Assembly (NCBI GenBank): GCA_002780795.1
Contig: PEUF01000045.1
Location: 1 to 64,000, forward strand
Direction: 5' to 3'
Origin: Candidatus Roizmanbacteria bacterium CG02_land_8_20_14_3_00_36_15
GTDB lineage: Bacteria; Patescibacteriota; Microgenomatia; UBA1406; GWC2-37-13
Length of the DNA: 64,000 bases
Program-made: the position numbers and the translations under genes
Notes under the pieces: generated by a model
What the model saw: only the letters and a program-made list of their open reading frames with translations
Told to the model about the DNA's origin: nothing
The model's database searches: none
In this document: positions 56,736-64,000 of the stretch, one piece after another
How the letters are laid out: each line of letters begins with the position of its first letter
Position numbering within the stretch: the stretch's first letter is position 1

Positions 56736-57182
56736 TTAACTTAATTTTTTAATTTCTTTTTCAAAATCCTCAACATCGACAAAACGACGAAAAACCGAGG
56801 CAAAACGGATATAGGCAATTTTATCAACCCTTTTTAATTCTTTAGCGGCAAACCGGCCGATCATTGCGCTATCAATTTCGGTTTTTTCTTGTTGTTTTAC
56901 CTCTTTTTCGACGGCGCCGATAATCTTCTCTATTTGATCAACAGAGACGGTCGTTTTTTCACAAGCCTTAATGATGCCGCGGCGTAACTTTTCCCTGTCA
57001 AACCTTTCCCTATTCCCGTTTCTTTTAATAACCAAAATTGGTAACTCCTCCACTCTTTCATAGGTGGTGAAACGACGCTGACATTTTGGACACCGTCGCC
57101 TTCTTCTTATTGTTGTTCCATCCTCTGATAACCGGGTTTCGATTACCTCGGTATCAGTGTGATGACAAAATATACAAAACAT
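56736..57182 (-). CDS. nrdR: NrdR transcriptional repressor
   Basis: A 148-residue protein, standard size. MFCIFCHHTDTEVIETRLSE with CxxC pairs (and CPKCQRRFTTYERVE) gives the zinc finger of NrdR; residues 48-140 are the ATP-cone (ILVIKRNGNRERFDREKLRRG). With ATP/dATP bound, NrdR represses ribonucleotide reductase genes. It lies 26 bases before nrdJ on the same strand, so it probably controls its own operon through the site at 57213. Confidence 0.95.
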   Translation of the reverse strand: MFCIFCHHTDTEVIETRLSEDGTTIRRRRRCPKCQRRFTTYERVEELPILVIKRNGNRERFDREKLRRGIIKACEKTTVSVDQIEKIIGAVEKEVKQQEKTEIDSAMIGRFAAKELKRVDKIAYIRFASVFRRFVDVEDFEKEIKKLS

Positions 57183-57194
57183 AATAGATCTTGA

Positions 57195-57240
57195 GTCCTT
57201 TTAAAATTTATAACACTATCTATGGGTTTTCAAGAGGTCA
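57195..57240 (-). promoter_or_regulatory. Candidate nrdR promoter with NrdR-box-like site
   Basis: Minus strand: TTGAAA (57234-57229), then CCCATAGATAGTGTTATAAA. ACACTATCTATGGGT (57213-57227 on the plus strand) resembles the NrdR box ACACWATATATWGTGT on its left half. The site lies between -35 and -10. The second box is not clear. Confidence 0.45.
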
Positions 57241-57403
57241 GAATATATTAAAACTGTATCATAAAAAAAATTGGCCTCAAAAGTTTTTAGCCGGTTTTAG
57301 GAAACAAAGATCGCCAAAATTTGTTGAACAATAGTAGAAAGCCGCTTGTTTTTGGTAGCAAAACACTGATGGGTTAACCACATTAAATCTTGAACAATAG
57401 CTT

Positions 57404-57409
57404 TATAAT
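57404..57409 (+). promoter_or_regulatory. -10 box of the comF gene
   Basis: TATAAT six bases before ATG 57416. The -35 is weak. The rest of 57241-57403 contains no recognisable gene. Confidence 0.5.
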
Positions 57410-57415
57410 AATGAT

Positions 57416-58108
57416 ATGTTTCTGACCGATTTTTTATTTCCCAGGTTTTGTCTCGGTTGCGGAAGAGTTGGTAACTACATTTGCCTTAATTGTCAACAAA
57501 AATTGATATACTGTCAAACCGACAGCTGTTTTTATTGCCAAAGACCAAGCCGGTTTGGCTTAACTCATCCCATTTGTCAACGCTACCACGGAGTTGACGG
57601 CTTTGTTTCGATATTTCGATATAACAATTTTTTGAAGAAAATTATTAAAAGTTTTAAGTATAGAAAAGCGGTTTTAGTTTGGAAAGAGTTGAGTCTGACG
57701 ATAAAACCAGAAAAACTCTCGAAGCTTATATTCTATAAAAAACTGAACCATGGTAAAAAGTTTTTTCTCCAACCGATGCCGCTCCATTTTAAGAAACTAA
57801 GGACACGGGGCTTTAACCAAGCAAAAGTTATTAGCGAGTTTTTTCAGGGTTTTTTGAGGCTGCCCATCGCTAATGACTTAGTCAGAATAAAAGAAACAAA
57901 GCCCCAGGCACAGATTGACCAGCTAAAAAAAAGGCAGATGAATGTCAAAGGTGCATTCAGGATACCAACAGGCAAATTAGTTAAAAACAATAACTACATT
58001 ATTATCGACGACTTATTAACCTCTGGAAAAACCAGTGCCGAAGCGGCCCGTGCATTGAAAAAAGAAGGAGCCAACAAGGTTTTTATTCTTACTTTAGCTA
58101 AAGGATAA
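57416..58108 (+). CDS. comF: ComF-family phosphoribosyltransferase
   Basis: A 230-residue protein. A zinc ribbon begins it: FCLGCGRVGNYICLNC, then CQTDSCFYCQRP and HPIC, as in ComF. YNNFLKKIIKSFKYRKAVLV and LQPMPLHFKKLRTRGFNQAK lie in the middle, and NYIIIDDLLTSGKTSAEAAR near residue 197 is the PRPP-binding loop. ComF proteins take part in uptake of single-stranded DNA in natural competence. This goes with the type IV pilus-like genes in the window. The -10 six bases before the ATG predicts a leaderless mRNA. Confidence 0.88.
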   Translation: MFLTDFLFPRFCLGCGRVGNYICLNCQQKLIYCQTDSCFYCQRPSRFGLTHPICQRYHGVDGFVSIFRYNNFLKKIIKSFKYRKAVLVWKELSLTIKPEKLSKLIFYKKLNHGKKFFLQPMPLHFKKLRTRGFNQAKVISEFFQGFLRLPIANDLVRIKETKPQAQIDQLKKRQMNVKGAFRIPTGKLVKNNNYIIIDDLLTSGKTSAEAARALKKEGANKVFILTLAKG

Positions 58109-58147
58109 AAATAACCAATCTGTTTGAAATCGGTCCTTTATCGGCCT

Positions 58148-58178
58148 ATACTGAAACAACTCAAGCTTGTTCCAGTAT
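58148..58178. repeat. Palindromic intergenic repeat
   Basis: ATACTG-AAACAA and TTGTT-CCAGTAT arms around CTCAAGC (31 bp). It lies after comF and could stop transcription; it looks like another dispersed repeat class (with AACAAGCTTGAGTTGTT). Confidence 0.55.
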
Positions 58179-58212
58179 GTACCCCACTAATCCGCTTTGC
58201 TGCCCTTTCAGG

Positions 58213-58242
58213 TTGCAAACCGGAGTAAGACGGGTATATAAT
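58213..58242 (+). promoter_or_regulatory. Promoter of the AI-2E-type transporter gene
   Basis: TTGCAA (58213-58218), 18 bp, TATAAT (58237-58242), eleven bases before ATG 58254. Confidence 0.55.
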
Positions 58243-58253
58243 TTATTTTCATA

Positions 58254-59240
58254 ATGGACAAGAGCTATAAAATTGAAATCTCTCATAAAACGATTATTTT
58301 CACCATTGTTTTTGTTTTATTACTTAAATTTGTTTGGGTAATTAAAGATCTCCTTTTTTCTATTTTTATTGCTTTTATTATTATGAGCGCCTTGAAACCG
58401 GCCATAACCTGGTTAAACAAAAAGAAAGTACCGAGGTTGGTTTCATCAATTATCGTTTATTTATTATTTTTGGCAATATTCATTAATAGTTTAAGTTTTA
58501 TTATTCCCCCATTAGTTAAACAGAGCGCCCAGCTTTTAATAAACATTCCCTCGATACTGGAAAATCTTTTTCCACAATTTACCGCCACCTTTAATATAGG
58601 GGCCCTTACGCAGTATCTTCCCGGTATTACCAGCCAGGTTTTTAATTTTGCTAAGAACATTTTCTCCAATGCGGTTTTCACAATTACCACCTTTTTTTTT
58701 GGTTTTTATTTTTTACTAGAAGAAGATTTAATAGAAAAACTTTTAGTTAAATTTTTCGAGAAAGAACAAACTAAAGCGGCTATTGATATCTCTAGCCAGA
58801 TTGAAAAACGGATGAGTAACTGGTTTTGGGGAGAAATTACCCTAATGTTGATTGTCGGCGTTCTGACCTACCTGGGAATGAGCTTAATTGGGATTAAATA
58901 TGTTTTAGCTCTGGCGGTTTTAGCAGGAATTTTAGAGGTAATTCCGAATCTTGGTCCAACTCTTGCAGCTATCCCGGCAATGTTGATTGGTTTTTCTCAA
59001 TCAATTTTCTTAGGGCTAGCCGCCTTAGCGGTTTCTTTTATTGTTCAGCAACTGGAAAATAACTTTATTGTTCCTTTGGTTATGAAAAAGGCCACCGGTC
59101 TTAATCCAATCATCACCCTAGTGGCTTTGATTGTTGGTGGCAGGGTCGGTGGAGTCTTAGGGGTCGTTTTAGCAATACCGGCCACTCTATTTCTCGAAGT
59201 ATTGTTAATTGAATTATTAAAACAAGACAATCTTAATTGA
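58254..59240 (+). CDS. AI-2E-family membrane transporter
   Basis: A 328-residue protein with seven to eight membrane helices. SIFIAFIIMSALKPAITWLN near residue 35 is the conserved start of the AI-2E transporter family (PF01594), and ALAVLAGILEVIPNLGPTLA near 220 (the family's P-N-x-G-P motif) is present, followed by AIPAMLIGF and GLNPIITLVALIVGGRVGGV. Members export small molecules or ions (AI-2, Na+); the substrate here is unknown. It is a single gene, not in an operon with comF. Confidence 0.85.
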   Translation: MDKSYKIEISHKTIIFTIVFVLLLKFVWVIKDLLFSIFIAFIIMSALKPAITWLNKKKVPRLVSSIIVYLLFLAIFINSLSFIIPPLVKQSAQLLINIPSILENLFPQFTATFNIGALTQYLPGITSQVFNFAKNIFSNAVFTITTFFFGFYFLLEEDLIEKLLVKFFEKEQTKAAIDISSQIEKRMSNWFWGEITLMLIVGVLTYLGMSLIGIKYVLALAVLAGILEVIPNLGPTLAAIPAMLIGFSQSIFLGLAALAVSFIVQQLENNFIVPLVMKKATGLNPIITLVALIVGGRVGGVLGVVLAIPATLFLEVLLIELLKQDNLN

Positions 59241-59302
59241 GTTTTATTTAAAACCCCTGGATCCCGATTAGGTTTTTCTTCGGTAAAACTGCGGGAATTA
59301 GT

Positions 59303-59330
59303 TTGCCTCCCGATAAAAATAGATTATAAT
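59303..59330 (+). promoter_or_regulatory. Promoter of the FAD-dependent oxidoreductase gene
   Basis: TTGCCT (59303-59308), 16 bp, TATAAT (59325-59330), ten bases before ATG 59341. The region 59241-59302 is otherwise without features. Confidence 0.5.
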
Positions 59331-59340
59331 AATACATTAT

Positions 59341-60690
59341 ATGAAGATCGCGATTCTTGGTGGGGGTTTGACTGGATTAACAGCCGCGTATTATCTATCT
59401 AAAAAAAAACATCAAATAACAGTTTTTGAAAAGGAAAAGATTTTAGGTGGGATGGCGGCCGGTTTTAAGACAAAAAACTGGGATTGGCATCTGGAAAAGA
59501 CGGTTCATCACCTTTTTGCTAACGATAGAGAAATTTTAAATTTGGCTAAGGAAATTGGTTTTAATAAAATTTTTTTTAGGGCGCCGGAGACAGCGTCTTT
59601 ATATCAAATATCAAAAACATCTTTCGACAAGCTCAAGACCGCGAGCAAAATCGAGGGACAAATCAAAAATAAGAAATATTCAATTTATACTCTTGCTTCA
59701 CCACGAGATTTATTAAAATTTCCTTTGCTTTCTTGGAAGGATAAACTAAACGCGGGTTTAGTATTGGCATTTCTAAAATTATCTCCGCCACTTAAGTTAT
59801 TTGAGGCAACGACCGCAGAGAAGTTTTTAGTTAAGTTCATGGGTAAAAATAACTGGGAAGTCTTATGGCAAGAACTTTTTCGGAAAAAGTTCGGTAAATA
59901 TGCGGGAAATATATTGGCCTCATTTATCTGGGCGAGAGTTAAAAAAAGAACCAAAAAATTGGGATATATTGCTGGGGGATTTCAGAATTTGATAAACCAT
60001 ATTGAAGAAAAATTAATAAATTCAAAAGTTAACCTATTAAAGGGTTATGAAATAAAAAGAATAGAGAAAAAAGAGGACGGGTTTATAATCGATGGAGAAG
60101 TATTTAATGCAGTAATCTCAACTTTACCGACACCAATCTTAATTCAAATAGCCAAACAAATTTTGCCCAAGGCATTTATTAGCCGATTAAGCAAAGTACA
60201 ATTTTTACACGCGATTAGTTTGGTGATCGAATCCGAAAAACCAATATTTAACAAGACTTATTGGATGAATATTCTTGCCCGAGAAATACCGATTATGGGT
60301 TTGTTTCAGCAAACAAATTTTATTGATAAAATAAACTACGACAATAAACATATTTTGTACTGTGGTTGGTACACGACAGAAAACGACAAACTCTGGTTAA
60401 TGGGTAAAGATGAGATTATTGATTACATTTCTCCTTACCTTAATAAAATTTCAAACCCCTCGCCCAGAGGGCGATTGCCCCTTGGACGAAAATTTAAATT
60501 TACTAACTCATGGCTTTTTAAAATCAGGTTTGCACAGCCGATTTTTGATAAAGAGTTTTTAAAAAACAAGCCGGAGTTTATAACACCGGTAAAAAATTTT
60601 TATCTCGCCACCCTTGATATGACCTATCCTTATGATCGGGGAACGAACTTTGCGGTAAAGTTAGGTAAAGAGGCGGCCGTGATGATATAA
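59341..60690 (+). CDS. FAD-dependent amine-oxidase/UGM-like oxidoreductase
   Basis: A 449-residue protein. AILGGGLTGLTAAYYLSKKK at residues 4-23 is the dinucleotide-binding GxGxxG of the FAD/NAD(P) Rossmann fold, then ITVFEKEKILGGMAAGFKTK, and near the end LATLDMTYPYDRGTNFAVKL. It resembles protoporphyrinogen oxidase/phytoene-desaturase-like proteins in CPR genomes that are often annotated as UDP-galactopyranose-mutase-like; the substrate is unclear. Two repeat elements lie in frame: one at about 59621-59661 (SFDKLKTASKIEG, residues about 94-106) and a palindrome at 60461-60488 (SPRGRLPLGR, residues about 374-383). Confidence 0.75.
   Translation: MKIAILGGGLTGLTAAYYLSKKKHQITVFEKEKILGGMAAGFKTKNWDWHLEKTVHHLFANDREILNLAKEIGFNKIFFRAPETASLYQISKTSFDKLKTASKIEGQIKNKKYSIYTLASPRDLLKFPLLSWKDKLNAGLVLAFLKLSPPLKLFEATTAEKFLVKFMGKNNWEVLWQELFRKKFGKYAGNILASFIWARVKKRTKKLGYIAGGFQNLINHIEEKLINSKVNLLKGYEIKRIEKKEDGFIIDGEVFNAVISTLPTPILIQIAKQILPKAFISRLSKVQFLHAISLVIESEKPIFNKTYWMNILAREIPIMGLFQQTNFIDKINYDNKHILYCGWYTTENDKLWLMGKDEIIDYISPYLNKISNPSPRGRLPLGRKFKFTNSWLFKIRFAQPIFDKEFLKNKPEFITPVKNFYLATLDMTYPYDRGTNFAVKLGKEAAVMI
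59621..59661. repeat. Dispersed repeat read in frame in the FAD protein
   Basis: Contains TTCGACAAGCTCAAG (59623-59637), identical to the minus strand of the intergenic element at 41312-41350. It codes for SFDKLKTASKIEG in a region where the FAD protein family is usually shorter (inferred). Confidence 0.6.
60461..60488. repeat. GC-rich palindromic repeat in the FAD protein gene
   Basis: CGCCCAGAGGGCGATTGCCC and then CTTGGACG form a hairpin, a diverged copy of the palindrome at 35041-35068. It is read in frame as SPRGRLPLGR but in a different phase than the other copy. Confidence 0.7.
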
Positions 60691-60701
60691 TAATATTGGT
60701 T

Positions 60702-61592
60702 ATGAAAGGAGAATTGGTTAAAACAATTACCGAAGACGGTTTAGAATTAGTGGGTTTTTTTATGGACCAAAAAAGTGATTTGGCCGTTTTTCACTCTCAT
60801 GGCACAGCTGGGGATTTTTATACCCACAAATTTATTGAGATTGAAGGAGAAAAACTAGCCAGCAGAAAAATTTCCTTTTTGACAGCCAATAATAGAGGTC
60901 ACGACGTTTATGCCGATATTAGAAAGTATCAAAAGAAAAGAGTTGGGTGGACGCAGATTGGCGGAGGTTTTGAAAAGTTTAAAGACTGCCTTTACGATAT
61001 CGATGCCTGGATAAGATTTCTTCTAAAGAAGGGTGCCAAAAAAATAATTCTCCAAAGTCATAGTCTTTCCCAAAAAATTCTTTATTACCAGTGGATTAAA
61101 AAGAACCCTAAAGTGGTGGGCCAGATTCATCTATCACCACAAAACGATGATGGACTGATGTACTTTGCCCTGGGACCAAAAAAATATCAGACAATAAATA
61201 GAAAAATTAAAGATATGGTTAAAAAAGGAAAAGGAAACGAAGTTCTCCCAAAGGAACTATCACCAGTAAGCTATGTTACCTCAGCCCAGATGTATTATGG
61301 GTATTTAACCGACTACGGCGCCGGGACACTAACCCCTTACCACAACCCAAATAATCCCAACTGGAGGGTTATTTCTCAAGTGAGGCAACCATTATTGGTT
61401 ATCTTTGGTTCAAAGGATGCTTATATGAAACCGTCACCCCAGACAGCGGCTAAGATTGTTAGGAAAAAAACCAAGGACAATAAAAAAACCTTGGTTAAAA
61501 TCATTGAAGGAGCAACCCATAGCTATCTCGGTTATGAAAACGAATTGGCAAAACTTATCCTCGATTGGACACAAACCAATTTTAAAGTCTAA
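60702..61592 (+). CDS. Alpha/beta hydrolase (DUF1749-like)
   Basis: A 296-residue protein from ATG 60702 (a TTG at 60696 is also in frame). AVFHSHGTAGDFYTHKFIEI near residue 28 gives the oxyanion region, IILQSHSLSQKILYYQW near 110 is the nucleophile elbow with the Ser of SHS, LLVIFGSKDAYMKPSPQ near 233 has the Asp, and IIEGATHSYLGYENELA the His. All three catalytic residues are therefore present. The substrate is unknown. It lies one base ahead of the next hydrolase gene, with which it is probably translated. Confidence 0.75.
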   Translation: MKGELVKTITEDGLELVGFFMDQKSDLAVFHSHGTAGDFYTHKFIEIEGEKLASRKISFLTANNRGHDVYADIRKYQKKRVGWTQIGGGFEKFKDCLYDIDAWIRFLLKKGAKKIILQSHSLSQKILYYQWIKKNPKVVGQIHLSPQNDDGLMYFALGPKKYQTINRKIKDMVKKGKGNEVLPKELSPVSYVTSAQMYYGYLTDYGAGTLTPYHNPNNPNWRVISQVRQPLLVIFGSKDAYMKPSPQTAAKIVRKKTKDNKKTLVKIIEGATHSYLGYENELAKLILDWTQTNFKV

Positions 61593-61593
61593 T

Positions 61594-62775
61594 ATGAAAT
61601 TTGTCATCTGCCATGGTGCCTTTGGAAACCCCAACGAGCATTGGCTGCCCAAACTTAAAGAAAAACTCGAATCATTTGGACAAACAGCTGAGATACCCAG
61701 GTTTCCGGTGGAGGATTGGGAGCGGATCACCAACCTTGGTATAAAAGCAGCCGTCAATAAGCAGACGTTACAAAACTGGCTGAACGTTTTCAAAAAAACC
61801 CGTAAGAATTTTAAAAAAGGTGAGGGACTGTGTTTTATTGGTCATTCGCTCGGAGCAGTATTTATTTTACACGCAGTTAATTATTACAACATACAGTTAG
61901 ATAGCGCCATTTTTGTCAGCCCGTTTCTTGACCGGCTAAATAACCAATGGCAGTTTGACGTTGTTAACAAATCTTTTTACAAAACAGACTTTGACTTTGA
62001 AAAACTGAAAAAATTAATTCCCATCTCCTATGTTTTGTATTCTGATAACGATCCCTATGTTGCCAAAAGTCATGCTACCCTCTTTGCCAAGGCCCTGGAT
62101 AGTTCTTTTATTTTTATTAAACAGGCCGGTCATCTAAGTAATCCTCAACAACTAAGCGAATTTCCCTTAGTACTAGAATTGTGTAAAACAAGAATCGCCC
62201 TACCCGTATATGAAAAGTTTATTTCTCAGCGGAGTAAATTATTTTCGGTTGACTATATTGGTAATAAAACGGAAGAAGTTATTTATCTTAACCCCAAAGA
62301 CGTTTTTGGGTACGGCAAGTTTCAGTTTAGGAATTTGGCCAAGAGTGGTTTCTGTACCTTTATCACTTCCAATAATGATTTTGACCCGGAATCAGTTTAC
62401 ATGATTGAAGCCCGTAAGACGGCCGAGAGAATAAAAAATATTACCAGGGTTTTTATCATTTCCCACCCGTCAGATTTAAAAAGAAACGAACTCTTAAAAC
62501 AAATTGAGCTTGATCTAAAAGCAGGAATAAAAATTTATTTTTGTCCTTTAGAAAGTGTTATTAAAAAAGTCAAGGAACCGGATTTTGGTATTTGGGACGA
62601 CGACTATGTTTGTTACGTTTCCTTTGATAAAAACAATGTTGCCACCGAAGTAAGACTAAGTAGTAGAAAAACTGACCTAAAAACAACCTTTAAATGGAAA
62701 AAAATTGTCCTAGACAAGTCTTTTAGAATTACTAACGCAAACCAAATTAACGACTTTATCAAAAAACACTCCTAA
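61594..62775 (+). CDS. RBBP9/YdeN-type serine hydrolase with extra C-terminal domain
   Basis: A 393-residue protein from ATG 61594, one base after the previous stop; an upstream frame start at 61456 is not credible because it lies in the other gene. Residues 1-190 are an RBBP9-type hydrolase: FVICHGAFGNPNEHWLPKLK, CFIGHSLGAVFIL (Ser), LYSDNDPYV (Asp), QAGHLSNPQQLSEFPLVLE (His). Residues 200-393 form a second domain with ITRVFIISHPSDLKRNELL and FGIWDDDYVCYVSFD that I cannot name. RBBP9 proteins are about 190 residues, so this is a fusion. The function is unknown. Confidence 0.7.
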   Translation: MKFVICHGAFGNPNEHWLPKLKEKLESFGQTAEIPRFPVEDWERITNLGIKAAVNKQTLQNWLNVFKKTRKNFKKGEGLCFIGHSLGAVFILHAVNYYNIQLDSAIFVSPFLDRLNNQWQFDVVNKSFYKTDFDFEKLKKLIPISYVLYSDNDPYVAKSHATLFAKALDSSFIFIKQAGHLSNPQQLSEFPLVLELCKTRIALPVYEKFISQRSKLFSVDYIGNKTEEVIYLNPKDVFGYGKFQFRNLAKSGFCTFITSNNDFDPESVYMIEARKTAERIKNITRVFIISHPSDLKRNELLKQIELDLKAGIKIYFCPLESVIKKVKEPDFGIWDDDYVCYVSFDKNNVATEVRLSSRKTDLKTTFKWKKIVLDKSFRITNANQINDFIKKHS

Positions 62776-62809
62776 CATAGACTCAATCAATCTACATGGT
62801 TGTGCAAAC

Positions 62810-63424
62810 TTATTTTTCTATAATCAACAAACCACCCAGATCTTGTTTTTTAATCTCTTTATAAAGTTTATTTTTCACTAACGCCGGTTTACCGCGATAT
62901 TCAACTACATAATAGGCAAACCCACGCATTTTTTGTACTAATAAATAGTCGGCGTGACCTGGCATACTAGCCTCGTCCTTTTTATCTTCAAAACCGACCG
63001 GGCTATCGTCGGCGGTGACAAAGTAGGTCCCTCCAACATTAGCGCACAGATGTCCGTGTCCAGAAGCAAAATGGATACTATCACCGGCCTTAACCGGTAT
63101 CGCCCTAAACTCTTCAACCACGTTTGGAATCATATTACCTTCTTTATCAAGCGCCAACTTCTGTTCAACCGCCACGGCTTTCCCATAAAGAATCCAATAT
63201 GTCTCATCAAGTTTTCCAACATGGTAATGTCCATAGGTTTTTATATACTCTCCGCAAACCGTTCCTGGTTCCCAGATAGTAATGTTTTTTTGCTCTTTGC
63301 CACCGCGAATCATGTAATAATAGTTGACTGGCCCGTCGCCATTTGGATCCATTAGAACTTCTTTCATTTTTTCATGAGTCCTAGCCGCGTAATGTTTGTC
63401 AACAAATTCAAAGTTAATTTTCAT
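62810..63424 (-). CDS. Cupin-type glucose-6-phosphate isomerase
   Basis: A 204-residue protein with the cupin fold and the archaeal-type phosphoglucose isomerase pattern: TIWEPGTVCGEYIKTYGHYH near residue 57, LDETYWILYGKAVAVEQ with the metal-binding H-x-H and E, and GDSIHFASGHGHLCANVGG near 119 with the second histidine. It exchanges glucose-6-phosphate and fructose-6-phosphate. Most bacteria use the unrelated Pgi; this cupin enzyme is found in archaea and scattered bacteria. It lies next to a mannose-6-phosphate-isomerase-like gene, suggesting a small sugar-phosphate unit feeding glycan synthesis. Confidence 0.85.
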   Translation of the reverse strand: MKINFEFVDKHYAARTHEKMKEVLMDPNGDGPVNYYYMIRGGKEQKNITIWEPGTVCGEYIKTYGHYHVGKLDETYWILYGKAVAVEQKLALDKEGNMIPNVVEEFRAIPVKAGDSIHFASGHGHLCANVGGTYFVTADDSPVGFEDKKDEASMPGHADYLLVQKMRGFAYYVVEYRGKPALVKNKLYKEIKKQDLGGLLIIEK

Positions 63425-63452
63425 AGTTTTTAATTATTAAAAAAATTTTTAA

Positions 63453-64000
63453 CTAGGTTTCAATAAAAGTTTTTAAAACAACCGCTTTGTTATTAATAGA
63501 TTTTATTATATATTCAGAGATTATTTCCGGAATAAAACAAGAATGTCCTCGGGTTAATAAAACTTTTCCTTCTCCGGCAGCAACCTCAATTTCTCCGTCG
63601 CGAACAAAAAGATGGACAAATGAATTATGAGTTTTGTCGGTTTTTAGTTTATTTATTTCCAGAATATCTAAGCAATAATATTTATTTGTTATCAATCGGT
63701 TACCCTTTTTCTCAGGGGAGATTTTTTCTAAGTCATTATGGTCTGGATTGGTATCCAACAACTTAAAATAATCTTGAATATGAATCTCTCTAATAGAACC
63801 ATTGGGTTTAAATTTACCCTTGTCAAAACTTCTTATTGTTGAAATTGGATCCATAACGTCCTTTTGTATTTCATAGAGGACATTGCCTAAAGGATACTTT
63901 TCGAAATCTTCTTCCCAAGAATGGTGAATGCCTCCCAATGAAGAATTAACCACGGAAAATTTTTTTATTTTATGTAGGTTTACAAAACGCCAAGGATAAA
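63453..64000 (-). CDS. Class I mannose-6-phosphate isomerase-like protein (5' end outside window)
   Basis: The frame is open to the right edge, where it reads PWRFVNLHKIKKFSVVNSSL, so the true start lies beyond 64000; the in-frame GTG at 63951-63953 is internal. GGIHHSWEEDFEKYPLGNVL with EIQKDVMDP, and IREIHIQDYFKLL, fit class I ManA-like enzymes, and the end (VHLFVRDGEIEVAAGEGK) is the second cupin domain. Such enzymes exchange fructose-6-phosphate and mannose-6-phosphate. The direction and spacing (28 bases) suggest one operon with the glucose-6-phosphate isomerase gene. Confidence 0.8.
   Translation of the reverse strand, partial: YPWRFVNLHKIKKFSVVNSSLGGIHHSWEEDFEKYPLGNVLYEIQKDVMDPISTIRSFDKGKFKPNGSIREIHIQDYFKLLDTNPDHNDLEKISPEKKGNRLITNKYYCLDILEINKLKTDKTHNSFVHLFVRDGEIEVAAGEGKVLLTRGHSCFIPEIISEYIIKSINNKAVVLKTFIET

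Overview
The window looks like one stretch of a small-genome bacterium of the Candidate Phyla Radiation (Patescibacteria), most likely of the Microgenomates type. This is inferred from AT-rich DNA, very tight gene packing, few Shine-Dalgarno sequences, a type IV secretion/pilus-like ATPase set in a small genome, a class II (B12-dependent) ribonucleotide reductase, and many short AT-rich or palindromic repeats between and inside genes. TGA ends many of the genes, so the standard bacterial code (not the UGA=Gly code) is in use. No rRNA or CRISPR array is visible; one tRNA gene (Ala-GGC) is present.

Layout. 1-4.7 kb: an AbiE-like pair, a fused S26-type peptidase/nucleotidyltransferase, an AbrB/Doc toxin-antitoxin pair, a PqqD-like protein, a sugar phosphotransferase and a four-helix-bundle gene inside inverted repeats. 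4.7-11.4 kb: a membrane protein, a 1153-residue SecA/SF2-like ATPase and a lipoprotein with a GH10 glycosidase domain. 11.4-26.5 kb: a surface-glycan island (Wzy-like polymerase/ligase, GT4, Alg13/Alg14-like pair, GT-C, GT2, SGNH hydrolase, NodU-type carbamoyltransferase with SxtJ-like and DUF5989 partners). It is strongly broken up: an IS1595-type element, a RHH/RelE pair, a Fic gene and a second AbiE pair sit among truncated glycosyltransferases and three extra copies of the carbamoyltransferase 3' end. 26.5-30.3 kb: two regulators that share an N-terminal helix-turn-helix module but end in an HD hydrolase or an NB-ARC/TPR body, with matching promoter palindromes, around an isochorismatase-type hydrolase.

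30.4-43 kb: an O-antigen-ligase/SGNH fusion, then secreted, PilX-like, TraD/VirD4-like, VirB4-like and PrgI genes, which together suggest a pilus or DNA-transfer machine; a VirB2-like subunit lies further on at 49 kb. 43-49 kb: core genes around the likely replication origin (S1-domain protein, Xer-like recombinase, dnaN, dnaA with DnaA boxes, and a HARP-type protein-only RNase P candidate). 48-57 kb: envelope genes (possible sortase substrate, SpoIID-like protein, MurL-like PP-loop protein), thioredoxin, then cobalamin adenosyltransferase, NrdJ and NrdR, which form one dNTP-synthesis unit. 57-64 kb: ComF, an AI-2E-type transporter, an FAD amine-oxidase-like protein, two alpha/beta hydrolases and two sugar-phosphate isomerases.

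A recurring feature is the promoter position: at about a dozen genes a good -10 box (often with a -35 at 17 bp) ends only 6-10 nt before the start codon, which predicts leaderless transcripts. A second recurring feature is short palindromic repeats carried in frame inside proteins and inside a tRNA remnant.
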